Made by a program: the position numbers and the translations under genes
Notes under the pieces: generated by a model
What the model was told of the DNA's origin: nothing
Databases searched by the model: none
The model's input: only the letters and a program-made list of their open reading frames with translations
DNA from: Riptortus pedestris
Taxonomy: Eukaryota; Arthropoda; Insecta; Hemiptera; Alydidae
Length of the DNA stretch: 64,000 nt
Reading direction: 5' to 3'
Assembly: GCA_019009955.1 (NCBI GenBank)
Contig: CM032232.1
Coordinates: forward strand, 57,501,501 to 57,565,500
Part shown: in pieces, positions 35,120 through 46,173 of the stretch
Numbering within the stretch: the first letter of the stretch is position 1
How the letters are laid out: each line of letters opens with the position of its first letter

Positions 35120-35640
35120 AATGCATGAGAACAACAATTGTAGACCATCAATAGTTTAACAAGATTGGTTCTATAACATTTTACGTTCCGACTCATAATA
35201 ACAGAGATATTTTGAATTATCGAATCCTCCCCCCCCCCCTCTAATTCCACACCTCCAATTTCAGCCAATAACAAATATGATCTTTAATGTTGACAGGAAA
35301 GGATGAATAAAGGTCTATTGAAAACAATATATGATATATAAGCTTAGAATAGAGCGATATCTCGGTTATTATTCATGATATAGAAAATATGTATATAGGT
35401 AATACATTTATAGGTAATTTAATTTGGAATATGATTGGTTATGTACAATTTTTCGATCCGACTTATAATAAAGGAGAGATTTTGAACTTTCAAAATTTCA
35501 CCTTTCCCACTGGTCCGATTTGTACCATTAACGACGTGATCATTCTTTTTACATCAAACGATTACATATCAAGTTTAGTAACTATCAAACGAAAATTGTG
35601 ACCGCTAGAACGTTAACAGACAAATATATATGTATATACA
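35040..35640 (-). mobile_element. HINE-like element, B subfamily, minus orientation
   Basis: It carries a T9/A22-type poly-A tract (35090-35117), ACAACAATTGTAGACCATCA, TAACAGAGATATTTTGAATT and then a second module to GTGACCGCTAGAACGTTAAC, ending in short TATATGTATATACATG. Both termini are missing. Confidence 0.65.
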
Positions 35641-35759
35641 TGTGTGTGTGTGAGATGACGGTATTTGCTTTGCCAAGGCATTACTATGCACAGTATTTTT
35701 ACATTTTTTCGTCTCAGAATTTATGGTTTATACATGATCTAGTAACTAAAGTAATAAAA

Positions 35760-36492
35760 ATAATAATAAAATTGTTGCCTTCCACTATAGGTTCTAGCAT
35801 ATATCTGGACATTGTTTAAATAATACATTTTACAAATTATATAATCAAAATGCTTTTATAGTTTAAATTTCTATGTGCAATAAATAACAAAGTTATTTTC
35901 TAATTAAAATAAATAACAAATGAGGAATGTAGGGTGGAGATTTATAACTCCCCTAATCCGATTTACACTTAGAACTATCATATAAGTCTAAAAACATAAC
36001 ATCATTTGTCATAATATGCTTTTATTAAAAAACACTTGAATGAGTAATAATAAAATTGTTCACTCCCGCTGTAGTTTTTATTATATAACTCGTTTATATT
36101 TCGTTATACGACAAAAGTTACTCCAGTAACAAAATCTGTCCTTCTGTTATTTGCATGTTTTCTAAAATACCAATACGAAATGAAATATCGCAATTTTTCA
36201 TTATAATGATAATTATTTAATTGTAATAAACGCTATCCACGATTATGATTTGAATAATTCGCGGTGAGTGAAGTAGTGGAAAGGGATTCATTAGGAACTT
36301 TTTTTCATTTATCCTGAAAAACTAAAATTTCTATTCTGTAAGTCCCTTATAATTACCTGATCCTTACGGGAAAACAATGTGGAAGTGTAGTCGTACTCAT
36401 TGAAGCCTTGCTAAAAAAAAAAATAAAAAATAAAAAAAATCATCATTCAGCATCTAATGATATCCCGAGTGAAGCCGGGTACCTTAGCTAGT
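35760..36492 (+). mobile_element. Helitron, rearranged interior, 3' end intact
   Basis: It ends CCCGAGTGAAGCCGGGTACC then TTAGCTAGT. The last 300 bp match the 3' end of the 62252-63761 Helitron in the same orientation, but 35800-36120 matches that element in reverse (TAACAAAGTTATTTTCTAA, ATACGACAAAAGTTACTCC). So an internal inversion has occurred, or the two copies recombined. Confidence 0.6.
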
Positions 36493-36880
36493 ATATGTAT
36501 ATAGAATTGCTTTTTAGTTTCACGTGTGATTTGGGGTTTTGATGTCTTTTTGTTTATTACCTTTTCACGCCTAAACTACTTAGCCGAATTTTATGAAACA
36601 TGGTACTTATATAACTACTAACCCAACTTAGACTATTGGCTATATTAATATTCTCAGAGACAAACAGGAGTGGGGTTATAAGGGAGGCCTGAAATGAAAA
36701 ATTGCGATATTCCATTTCCTATTAGTTTTTCGGCAAAGATGCCCATAACAAAAGTTGTTTATTCTGTTATATACACTTCTGTCGTATAAGGTTAAACGAG
36801 ATATACGATAAAAACTATAGCGGGAGCCGACAAATTTATTGTGTACAAAAGATAAACTAATGATTATCATATTTATGTAC
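36493..36880 (+). mobile_element. Helitron 5' fragment
   Basis: It immediately follows the previous end: TATATGTATATAGAATTGC, TTTTCACGCCTAAACTACTT, AGCCGAATTTTATGAAACAT and GGAGTGGGGTTATAAGGGAG. It stops after one internal unit, without a 3' end. Confidence 0.6.
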
Positions 36881-37490
36881 GGAAACGGACGGAGAAACAA
36901 AAGTAATTCAACATTTTTCCATATTCAACACCGATGGACCATGTTCGATGGTGGTAGACGATATTCCTTTCCCGCCAAATTCCTACTGTCAGCTGATGTA
37001 TTCAGAGCTGGGCTATAATCGTCTCTACAACTTGCGCTGCTTTTAAATTCTTGCAACTGGAGTTATTCGAAATATACATATCCCCCTCCATGCAGTTTAG
37101 CATATCACATGAATTTAAAATATATTACACAATTTATACATAAATTATTGTGGGAGTATAAATTATTATATCGTCAATTATCAATAATAACGTTACATAA
37201 AAAACAAACAAAAAAAACATATAAAGAGAAAATTGTTAGCCTTGATACTAGAAGCCTTGAAAATAGATTATTCGTAACCCTTTAAGATTAGTTGTAATTA
37301 TCAGCTGTAATAAGTATTCCACCCATTAATTGTATCAAAAGCATAATAATACTTTAAGGGCACTATTATAGCTTAGCTTCTTCAATTGGAAATTTGCCTT
37401 TTTCTCGTTTAATGTCTTGTTTTAGTTTTGTCAGTCTATTGTCTGCATTCGTATATTAAATTTTGACATGTTTGTGGAGTTATTTAATCA
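36881..37490. other. unassigned
   Basis: AT-rich apart from 36940-37030. No gene or repeat end was recognised. Confidence 0.4.
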
Positions 37491-37870
37491 CAAGGGCAAG
37501 TTTTGTTGTCTTTCAGGTTGAATCACTGGTAGTTAGAATTTAGTGGTGTGAATGTCCTGTTACAATTTGTGTCATGTAGAAGTCAGTCTGTATGCATTTG
37601 CTGATGAAATATGTGTTAAGGTTTGGAATGCAAATTTTTGAATGTTGTCCTTTATTAGTTACGGTCCATCGTCTTTGCCACTTTTCAATTAGATGGGGTT
37701 TTAACATATATTTTACATGGGCTTTGGAGATTTTAGTGTAACATTCTGATAATTAGGAATCTTGTGAAGCAGACTTAGCAGCTCATCTGCAAATTCATTT
37801 CCAAAATTATTAGAATGTGCTTTAACTCATGAAAAATATATGTTGACATGATTTAGTTCTGCTATTAGAT
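37491..37870 (-). pseudogene. LINE RNase H fragment, minus strand
   Basis: Read on the minus strand: VKAHSNNFGNEFADELLSLL after a stop, matching 'WVKAHxGxxGNExADxLAK' of LINE-encoded RNase H. In shifted frames this is followed by a WQRRWT-like block and then KCIQTDFYMTQIVTGHSHH, matching the downstream 'ltGHg' segment. Several stops are present. This appears to be a different LINE lineage (I/R1-type motif WVKAH) from the WVPGH copy at 22.1 kb. Confidence 0.55.
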
Positions 37871-37874
37871 CTTA

Positions 37875-38808
37875 TATATATAGAAACTCGATATGTAAGA
37901 CATTTCTGTCTGTTAACGCTTTAGCGGTGGTCGCAATTTTTGTTTGATCGTTGCCAAACATGATATTTAAAAGTTTCATGGTAAACTAAAGATCAAGTTC
38001 GTTAACGGCTGAAATTGGCAGAGGGAGGAAATTTTCGAAAATTCGAAATATTTCCGTTATTATGCATCGGATCGAAAAATTGTATAGAACCAATCTTAGT
38101 AAAAATGTAATTGGCTATAAATGTTGTTATATACATATTTTCTCTGTCATGAACATTAACCGAGATATTTCCATATTTTAGTTTTCGGTCATTGTAAAAC
38201 CTCCTACTCATGCCATATTAACAATAAGCTGTTATATCGTGAACCAATTATTCTAAAGGTAAATACTAAATATTGTTTTCATTGAACTTATACTATGCGA
38301 GATACATGCAAATATGTTGTGCGATGACCTCATCATTTAAGATTTTACGTCCTTTACTCGTAAATGTTTATTTGATCTATACTATACTATATGTATATCT
38401 GTACCATAGTCAATATTTACCCATTTCAGCCAACACTAAAGATCATATTTGTCATTGGCTGAAATTCGATCTGCAATAGTAGGGTTTAGAAGGGGAGATT
38501 CGAAAATTCAAAATATCTCCGTTATGAGTCGGCTTGAAAAATGTTGTAGAACCAATCTTGTTAAACTAAAATACTCTACAATTGTTGTTCTTTGCATTTA
38601 TTCATAATTCAAGTATTAAGCAAGTTATTCGTACTTTCTTGTTTTCAGCCTTCAGTAACCCACCCCTCCCCATTTATTTTTTCTACCAATTGGCTTTTTT
38701 TTTTTTTACATAGAAATAGAGAGTATGTAATGAGATTATATCACAAGTGTGTTATGCCAGCATATGGAAAATCTGCTTAGTTTACGCAGCTCCTGCGTGA
38801 CGGAATGT
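37875..38808 (+). mobile_element. HINE-like element, B subfamily, + orientation, 5' truncated
   Basis: It begins at the microsatellite remnant TATATATA, CATTTCTGTCTGTTAACGC and TTTAGCGGTGGTCGCAATTT, with three modules (TCCGTTATTATGCATCGG; TATCTCCGTTATGAGTCGG; others). It ends CATATGGAAAATCTGCTTAG with CAGCTCCTGCGTGACGG. Confidence 0.7.
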
Positions 38809-38997
38809 TTAACCATTTAGAAAGCAGGGCTTGAAGAAAAAATTACTTCTAACAGCATGTCAGTTAGTAAGGTTGGAAAATAAATATAGACTATAGACTC
38901 AGTTGTAGAGAAATGATTTGGTATTGAAACGCTTGACAGAATATGGTGTTGGCGTATTGTGTTCAAATTATAATAACTAAAAATACTTAAAAGTAAA

Positions 38998-39212
38998 AAA
39001 TGTTATTTATTAGCGTCCACTTTGTGCTACTAAGGCTAATCGGAATAGGATTATATACAGATTACTACCCTTTTCTTACCAGTGTGAAACTAATGAATTT
39101 AATTAGTGAGTTCGTCAGTAAATAAATTCCTGTCACCCAGGTGAGAATCGAACTCACGACTATAGGTCGTGATTAAGACCAACACCTTAACTCATATGGT
39201 TCTCCTTTGCCC
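38998..39212 (-). repeat. tRNA-derived SINE, minus copy
   Basis: It reads on + as TTATTTATTAGCGTCCACTT, GGCTAATCGGAATAGG, CAGTAAATAAATTCCTGTCA and GGTGAGAATCGAACTCACGA (B box in reverse), then AACTCATATGGTTCTCCTTTG, the tRNA-like head. Confidence 0.75.
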
Positions 39213-39235
39213 CCCCCCCCAAAAAAAAAGCCTAT

Positions 39236-39470
39236 CATCTTCAGGAGTAAAACTCTTTAAAGCACCGCCAGAATGTGTTTAATATCTGAAAAAATGTTTT
39301 TTTTTGTTTTTATATTTTTTTTTTTAAAATAAATTAATCAACTTCATGTCTGAAGGTATTTTTATACACGAGATGAATACTATCAAATATATTTGTCATA
39401 AATGTCACTGGAAAAATTAATTATGATCAGGTACACAGCCACTTGAAGGTGGGGACCGGTTTCTTATCAT
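39236..39470 (-). repeat. family C dispersed repeat, copy 4 (reverse)
   Basis: In reverse it carries the family C order: ACCTTCAGACATGAAGTTGA, ATTCATCTCGTGTATAAAA, CACATTCTGGCGGTG and AGAGTTTTACTCCTGAAGAT. The last block matches 6110-6130 closely. Confidence 0.55.
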
Positions 39471-39639
39471 ATATATAAAGCACAACAGCCTTTAATAAAG
39501 TTAAGGATAATAACATCGCATACCAATGAATTAAAAATGCGTATTATATATTTAGACCGTAATTAAGACAATTATGGAAACTAGTTAATTGTATATAAAT
39601 ATTAAATTGAAATCGTGAAATTTGAGCTAATTTTATTAC

Positions 39640-40365
39640 GAAACACTGGTGATCTCTATTTCTAAGCAAAATCCGTTTTGTACAAGTAAGGGTTTACAAA
39701 GGAAGAACACAAGAAAGTACGAATATCTCACTTACAAATTGACTTATCAGAAAATGTATAGGGGAACAATTGTAGAGCATCACTTGTATAAAAAGATTCG
39801 TTTTATAGCATTTATGATAAAAACTCGTATTTATATTTTGAGTTTTTGGAACAGAGTTCACCCATTAACTTATCTAATATGTTGTCGAATGTAACGGCTA
39901 ATTATCGAGAATGTTTAAATCAATTAAGCATTTTCTAGTCTACAACATAAAATCTTAAGTCAATTGTCATCAAACAACGTATTCGCATGGAACTTGCATA
40001 TTAAAGGCCCGATGGAAATAATATTTCGTATTTAAGCTCAGAATAAAAACGTTTCATGTTTGTACTAATTCGTTTATGTGCAATGGCTGAAAGTGGGCGT
40101 TTGCTGTAGTTTAAAAAATTAAAAAAAAAAATGCAAATATCTCGGATAATAAACAGTTGGTGTTCTATGCATTTTTTTTTTCGTAAATTAAGTACTAAGT
40201 GAGTTATTCATACTTTCTTGTTTTCAGCCTTGAATAACTCCCTCCCCCCGTTACTCATCGTTTTTTTACATCGAAATGGAGAATATGTGGTGAAAATGAG
40301 ATCACGTGTGACATACCAGCACGTGGGAAATCTGCTTAGTTCACGCATCACCTGCGTGAAGGACA
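39640..40365. mobile_element. HINE-like composite, B subfamily
   Basis: The left half is in minus orientation (TCTATTTCTAAGCAAAATCC, GGAACAATTGTAGAGCATCA). The right half is in + orientation (TCATACTTTCTTGTTTTCAG) and ends CACGTGGGAAATCTGCTTAG with CACCTGCGTGAAGGAC. Confidence 0.6.
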
Positions 40366-40378
40366 TATTCTTCCTCTT

Positions 40379-40389
40379 CTAGGTAGGAT
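40379..40389. repeat. LINE target-site duplication, left
   Basis: CTAGGTAGGAT, identical to 41048-41058. Confidence 0.8.
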
Positions 40390-41047
40390 AGCTTCAATGC
40401 TTGGCGCATAAAGAACAAAGAAAGTAAAACTCGCCATATCAATTTTTCCCTCCGGTGAAGTTCCTGTTCTGTTCATGTCAACAATATTCCTTCACCACCA
40501 GCCAATTGTGTACGCTACCTTGGAGTACATTTAGACACCAAACTTACTTGGGAATCCCATACAATAATTAAAACACAGGAACTTATCAGACAACATCAGA
40601 CGCAACCACACTTTCCAATCCAAAGTCCTGCGCACCATAGTAGATGCTCCATATTATGTTACAAACCACACCCTACATAAAGATCTTAATATCCCATTTA
40701 CAAAGGGCCTAATTCCCTTAAGATTCAGAAAATTCCACAGCAGGCTATCCAATCATCCTAATCCAGAAGTCCTAGTAGCCCTTTCCAGTACCACTCATCC
40801 ATATTCCAGTCCACGGCGCCTCAAGAGACAATGGCCCAGAGATATCCTATAGAAGTGTAATGTGAAGTGATAGCAGTCAAGTGCCATTCCTCCTTAGCTC
40901 TCGACTTCCTTGCCAGGCAGAGAGAGGCTGCTCCTCTCATTGTGGTGAAGGGGTTTAGCATCTGTCGAGAGTGGTGGAGGGCGATTGCCAGTTATCAAAT
41001 GCATTTAGTTGCAGACTGTAATATTCTTAATAAAATAAAATAAAAAC
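40390..41047 (+). mobile_element. Jockey-like LINE, 5'-truncated insertion
   Basis: It is flanked by the exact 11-bp duplication CTAGGTAGGAT and ends in ATAAAATAAAATAAAAAC, the hallmarks of target-primed insertion. The coding part is the C-terminus of the polyprotein: FNAWRIKNKESKTRHINFSL, CVRYLGVHLDTKLTWESH, then, after an internal deletion of the expected thumb region, LRTIVDAPYYVTNHTLHKDL and PRRLKRQWPRDIL then a stop at about 40853. The 3' untranslated region runs from there to the A-rich tail. It inserted in a minus-orientation HINE-like fragment (40366-40389 and 41048-41135). Confidence 0.8.
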
Positions 41048-41135
41048 CTAGGTAGGATCGATGACCATTTCAAAAACCTTTTCAAAAATAGCGTAATGAG
41101 AACAACCTCAACAGCAGGGAAATTTGCTATTGCAC
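41048..41135 (-). mobile_element. HINE-like terminal fragment split by the LINE
   Basis: CTAGGTAGGATCGATGACC, AAATAGCGTAATGAGAACAA and CAGGGAAATTTGCT form the left-end region of the family in reverse. The first bases also serve as the LINE duplication. Confidence 0.65.
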
Positions 41136-41455
41136 TGTGACAGGTAGTTCATATGAATCAGCTGGTATAAGTATGGCCGTCGATAAAGGTTCCGGTATAT
41201 GCCAATCTCATGACCTTGTCAATGCCTCTCTTTTCCCCAGATCTAGAAAAGGTAACTTCCTGTTTGTTTCTCATTTCAAGCGTTAATTTAACGATCTCTT
41301 TTCAGGCGCTAGAGGATAACCTAACTTACAGACTAAATCATCACAGGAATTCTAAAACAAGATCTGCGTAAACTAAGATGTGCTGGTATAACACACTTGG
41401 GATCTCATCTCATCATGTATTCTTTATTTAAAAGTAAAAAAAAAAAACAAAAAAA
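41136..41455. other. unassigned
   Basis: Mostly unassigned; 41380-41420 (GCTGGTATAACACACTTGGG) is a HINE-like B-subfamily scrap. Confidence 0.4.
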
Positions 41456-41681
41456 AAAGTCCATCACGCAGTAGCTGCGTAAACTAAGCAGATTTCCCAC
41501 GTGAAGTTTTACAATAGAGAAATCTGTATACTAATAACAGTAGTAGTATTTGAGTCTCTAAACCATTTTCACGAAACCCGAAAAGATACGAAAACGGCCC
41601 AACTAGCTTTCCGCGGAAAGTCCCGAATAGATCCGACTTCAGCCGATCTCAACTCAGTTATCAGACACACATTTAATAAAA
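41456..41681 (-). mobile_element. HINE-like 3'-end fragment, minus orientation
   Basis: It begins AAAGTCCATCACGCAGTAGC with CGTAAACTAAGCAGATTTCC and is cut after about 225 bp, where a second copy begins with the same terminus. Confidence 0.7.
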
Positions 41682-42233
41682 AGTCCGTCACGCAGGGGCT
41701 GCGTAAACTAAGCAGATTTCCCACGAGAAGTTTTACAATAGAGAAATCTGCCTAATAACAACTGTAGTAGTAAGAAACCTCTAAACCTAAAACATTATTT
41801 AGGGCGTAATAACCCAGTAGTTTCTAGCCCCAAAAAACAGTTAACCTAACCTCTAAACCTATTCACGAGGGACGAATAGTTAAGGAAACGCCCGCCAGAG
41901 CTCTCGGCGGAAAGTCCGAACATAGCCTACTGGTGACCACACGCAGAATACAAATCCAAATATCTCGGTTAATATTCAAGATACAGAATAAATGTATAGA
42001 ACAATATTTATAGTAAATTTAATTTGCAATAAGATTAATTCTATACAATTTTTCGATCCGACGCATAATAACGGAGATATTTTGAATTTTTTAAATTCCC
42101 CTCTTTAAATCCCCCCCTCCCATTTGTCCGAATTCAGCCGTTAACGAACTTGATCTTTCTTTTTACATAAAACGATCAAATACCGAGTTGGGTGACGATT
42201 AAACAAAACTTGCGACCGCTAGAGTGTTAACAG

Positions 42234-42303
<70 letters not shown>

Positions 42304-42425
42304 TTGATCGGACCTCATTTTCGTCATCTCCTGGGTAGGATCGATGGACATTTGAGGAAAATTTTTCGAAAATCGCGTCATGAGTACGACCTCAATAGCT
42401 GATTTCCCTTAAGGGAAATCAGCTA
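41682..42425 (-). mobile_element. HINE-like element, minus orientation, near complete
   Basis: It begins AAGTCCGTCACGCAGGGGCT with the perfect stem ACGCAG/CTGCGT, then TAAGCAGATTTCCCACGAG. The internal module, GACCGCTAGAGTGTTAACAG and (TA)n at 42237-42300 follow. It ends AATAGCTGATTTCCCTTAAG, then GGAAATCAGCT. A reference-quality copy. Confidence 0.8.
42237..42300. repeat. TA microsatellite
   Basis: (TA)n of about 32 units in the centre of the HINE-like copy. Confidence 0.95.
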
Positions 42426-42479
42426 AAAATCTGTAATTGTATGTATGCGTCCTTCTTCACTCTCTTAAAAAATTAAAAG

Positions 42480-42868
42480 ATCAAGTTAATAGGTGAAATC
42501 CGACCTTTGGTAGGAGGGGAGGGGGTTATAGCAGAGGAGAATTTCGTAAATTCGAAATATCTTCGTTATTATGAGTCGGATCGAAAAAATGAACAGTATT
42601 ACTCATATTGCAAATCTATAAATATTGTTGTGTAAGTATTTTCAATATCTTTATTATTAACCGAGATATTTGATTTTTTAGTTCCGGTCTTCAGTAAACC
42701 CCCTCCTGCTCATGTCATGTATAACAATGAGCTTTTATATTGTATTTTATTTGAAGCCTAAATACCAAATATTGTTCTCATTGGACATTTACGTTTTGAG
42801 ATAAATGCAAATTTGTGACGCATCTGGGAAATTTGCTTAGTTAACGCAGCCTCTGAGTGACCGCCTTT
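42480..42868 (+). mobile_element. HINE-like 3' portion, + orientation
   Basis: It carries GATCAAGTTAATAGGTGAAA, TATCTTCGTTATTATGAGTC and CCTCCTGCTCATGTCATG, and ends TGGGAAATTTGCTTAGTTAA with CCTCTGAGTGACCGCC. The next copy begins directly after CTTTTT. Confidence 0.7.
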
Positions 42869-43001
42869 TTAGCAGATTTCCCCTAAGGGAAATCAGCTAT
42901 TGAGGTCGTACTCATGACGCGATTTTCGAAATATTTCTTCAAATGTCCATCGATCCTATCCAGGAGATGACGAAAATGAGGTCCGTTCAAAATTATATAT
43001 A

Positions 43002-43056
<55 letters not shown>

Positions 43057-43713
43057 CTGTTAACGCTCTAGCGGTCGCAATTTTTGTTTGATCGTTACGA
43101 AACTCGATATTTAACCGTTTCATGTAAAAGGACAGATCAAGTTCGTTAACGGCTGAAATCGGACAAGAGGGAGGGGGATTTCGAAAATTCGAAATATCTC
43201 CGTTATTATGCATCGGATCAAACATTTTTTAGAGCCAATCTTATTGCAAATTAAATTTACTATAAATATTGTTATATACATTTATTCTGTATCTTGAATA
43301 TTAACCGAGATATTTGCATTTTTATGAAGTCTGTGGGACGCGTGGTCGGTTATATAGTTCGGATTAGGTCGGCCATTTCCGTAACTCCTCGGCTCAGGTG
43401 GAAGCTTCTTCTAACCTTACCTGTCGTTTCTAACCTTACCTTACCTTCGTTACTTTGTGAGATTCATGCAAATACGTTCTGTTCATCCGCCCCCCTTCTT
43501 TAGTTCTTGGACTACTAAAATTTGAGTTATTAAAATATAAATTATTCTTACAATTCAGAAGCCGTTTCAATTGGGAATTTATTTTAATTAACTGAAAGAT
43601 TTCTTATTACCGTTTGTATTTAATCACGGTGGTGTTGTGTTACCAGTATGCAGATTTCTCTATTGTAAAACTTCACATGGGAAATCTGCTTAGTTTACGC
43701 AGCCCCTGCGTGA
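42869..43713 (+). mobile_element. HINE-like element, + orientation, near complete
   Basis: It starts TTAGCAGATTTCCCCTAAGG, has (TA)n at 42995-43052, TTTGTCTGTTAACGCTCTAG, and ends CACATGGGAAATCTGCTTAG with CAGCCCCTGCGTGACCGCC. It shares the GACCGCC 3' variant with the preceding copy, so one was probably the donor or neighbour of the other. Confidence 0.8.
42995..43052. repeat. TA microsatellite
   Basis: (TA)n with one GCATATATA interruption, in the element centre. Confidence 0.9.
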
Positions 43714-44398
43714 CCGCCTTTTTTTGAATTCCTTGGAGGTCACCAATTCAAGTATTGACCATTCCCTATGTAGATTGACTTCAGCTGTCTCCAGTCGAGC
43801 TCTCCCCGATGTATATATAATGAATTAAAGCTTTTATAAATCTGTCTAACAGAAGAAAAAAATTACTCAGGCTAATACGTTTATTTATTTTATTTTACTT
43901 TATTTCTTTTTTTACTGTATTTAAAGTCGTAAATTTAGGAAGAGGCCCCGACAGAGAGTGAAAAAGTTAGTGGATAGAGTAAGCGGTGCCCTCTGAGGAT
44001 AAGGTTGAGTGGATTATGGTGGCCGGGGGGTGGTAGGGCAGGATAGACGTGGCGTGGGGCAAAAAGACGAGCCAGTCTAACGGGATAGGGCCCGTCCTGG
44101 CCCTTACACTAATAAAAAGATTTAAGGTCCCTAACACCGCTCCACTCCGGCAACAAGTCTTCTTTTTCTTTTGGTCTTCGTTTATTACTTTCTTTTTTTC
44201 GTTTTCCTTTTTTCTTTTTTTTAAAGAAAGAAATTAGGTCTTTCGCCTAAGACGTCTTCCGTTATGCCAATCAGCCTTTATTTATTCCCATGAGTAACAG
44301 TTTCCTCTCTATGCCACGCCGGAGGATCATACTTGGAAGAAGGTTCAGCTCTTTTCCATACAAAATGTGTTTCCTTTAAGTTAGTCATGCTCGTTGTA
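43714..44398. other. unassigned, GC-richer patch
   Basis: 43930-44160 is G-rich (GGCCGGGGGGTGGTAGGGCA) and then T-rich (44160-44222). It looks like a retroelement 3' tail, but no coding motif was recognised. Confidence 0.35.
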
Positions 44399-44774
44399 AA
44401 TAAAGTCCGTCACGCAGTAAACTAAGCAGATTTCCCTCGCGAAGTTTAATAATAGATAAACCTACATGCTGCTAACACAACACCACCGTGTAGGTATATT
44501 AAGTGAATAAATATAAACGGTAATAAGAAATCTTTCCCCTCCCTTTCCGGCGGGAAGCGGCACAAAGACACCGGAAAGATAAACGATAACTGAAACATAT
44601 CATAATATAACATATTTATTTAATGAAAACTATTTACATATCGAGTACTGTAATTTATAATGAATCAGAATAATGTTTATCTCAATCGATCAAATTTAGT
44701 AGTCCAAGAATTTAAGACGGGAGGAGGGAGGGGATCACAAGAACATATTTGCATGTATCTCGTATAATAAAGGT
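44399..44774 (-). mobile_element. HINE-like element, minus orientation, part 1
   Basis: It begins TAAAGTCCGTCACGCAGTAA with a deleted stem-loop and AAGCAGATTTCCCTCGCGAAG. It is interrupted by a hAT-type element and resumes at 45149. Confidence 0.7.
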
Positions 44775-44782
44775 CTCTGGAA

Positions 44783-45148
44783 CAGTGGCGGCTCGTAGCT
44801 AAAATTAGTGGGGGTGCTGTTCCAGAAAATTTTTAGCCTTAATATGCCAGGGTCGGCACTGCGGGAACGACAGTGCTCTCTCTCCCTTGCAGCCACGCCT
44901 GAAGATTCCTGTGTGACAACAGTCAAACACCTCGCCGCTGGAACTGTGTAACGGACAGTTCCATACAAATTGTATCTTTTTTCATGAACTGGGGGATGAT
45001 TACTGCATTAAGCTTAAGGATTATATATTATACAAGTATAAAGAAAGAATTAAAGAAAAAAGGATCATTATATTAAATGTTATAGATAATATCAAGTGGA
45101 ATTTGGGGGTGCTGCAGTTCCACAGTGCCTATACGCGAGCTGCCACTG
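44783..45148. mobile_element. hAT-type non-autonomous element
   Basis: It is 366 bp. The ends CAGTGGCGGCTCGTAGCT and ACGCGAGCTGCCACTG are imperfect inverted repeats. It is flanked by an exact 8-bp duplication CTCTGGAA (44775-44782 and 45149-45156), as expected for hAT elements. There is no transposase. GGGGGTGCTG near both ends adds subterminal symmetry. Confidence 0.9.
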
Positions 45149-45617
45149 CTCTGGAAAACAATATTAGGCATTTAAGCTTCGAATAATGTGGTTTATTATA
45201 TAACAGAGTATTGTTTATGTAACACGAGTAGAAGTGGGGGTTTACTAAAGGCTGCAAAATGCAAATATCTCGGTTAATATTCAAGATAAAGTACATTTAA
45301 TTTGCAATAAGATTCATTAATACACTTTTTCGATCCGACGTTTAGTAATAGAGATATTTCGACTTTTCGAAATTCTTCCCCAATAAAACCCACCCCCTTC
45401 CCCCTGGTAATACTATGACGATAATAATGAATAATATATGGATATCTAAATATCGAGTTTGGAAACAATTAGACAAAAATTGCGACCGCTAGAACGGTAA
45501 CAGACAAATATATACAGTTTTGAAAGGACCTCATTTTCGTCATCTCCTAGGTAGGATCGATGGACATTTGAAGAAAAATTTCGAAAATTGCTTCATGGGT
45601 ACGACCTCAATAGGTGA
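45149..45617 (-). mobile_element. HINE-like element, minus orientation, part 2
   Basis: It continues the copy begun at 44399: AAACAATATTAGGCATTTAAG, the internal module, GACCGCTAGAACGGTAACAG, ATATATACAG (microsatellite reduced to a few units), TAGGTAGGATCGATGGACA and CGACCTCAATAGGTGATAGG. Confidence 0.7.
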
Positions 45618-45724
45618 TAGGGAATTCTAAAATTCAAAATTTCTGTGTTATTTTACGTAGAAATAGAGAATAAATGGCGAGAGAAATCTGCTTAGTTTAA
45701 GCAGCACCTGATTGACGGACATTT
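45618..45724 (+). mobile_element. HINE-like 3' fragment
   Basis: GAGAGAAATCTGCTTAGTTT with AAGCAGCACCTGATTGACGG forms a diverged 3' terminus. Confidence 0.6.
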
Positions 45725-45844
45725 TAACTATTTAAAAAGCAGGGCTTTAAGAAAAAAATAACTTCTAACGACATATCAGTAGGTAAGGTTGGAAAATAAA
45801 TATAGACTCAGTTGTAGAATGTAGAAGCCTGGTAACAATGACAA

Positions 45845-45908
<64 letters not shown>
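45845..45908. repeat. TA microsatellite
   Basis: (TA)n directly left of a short inverted-repeat element. Confidence 0.95.
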
Positions 45909-45911
<3 letters not shown>

Positions 45912-46171
45912 ACTGGTATTTCTAAAATGACACAACTCAAAATGACACAAGGTGTTTTTGAGTTATGACTATTAAATCAAAAAGCGTGAGTATTCAAGGC
46001 TTGGGATATCGACATTATGCAATAACAATTTTGGATAAGATTTTCCTACCACCTACTTTTGGAAATGATAAGTTGGTTATGTAATTGGCTTTTCCCTAAG
46101 TCCAGTAACAGTTTTTCCCATTTTTCCAGAAAAGAAGGTTTTTGACTTATGTCACTTTAGAAATACTTGTG

Positions 46172-46173
<2 letters not shown>
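45909..46173. mobile_element. MITE between two TA runs
   Basis: The left end TCACACTGGTATTTCTAAAA and right end, read in reverse, TCGCACAAGTATTTCTAAAG are inverted repeats continuing TGACA. The element of about 265 bp has no coding capacity. Both flanks are TA, consistent with a Tc1/mariner-type target, and TA microsatellites adjoin both sides. Confidence 0.65.

Noticed and set aside
39100..39200. Functional tRNA genes suggested by B-box-like GGTTCGANNCC sequences
   Set aside because: Each sits in the same place of the SINE family; no cloverleaf or acceptor stem could be formed around them.
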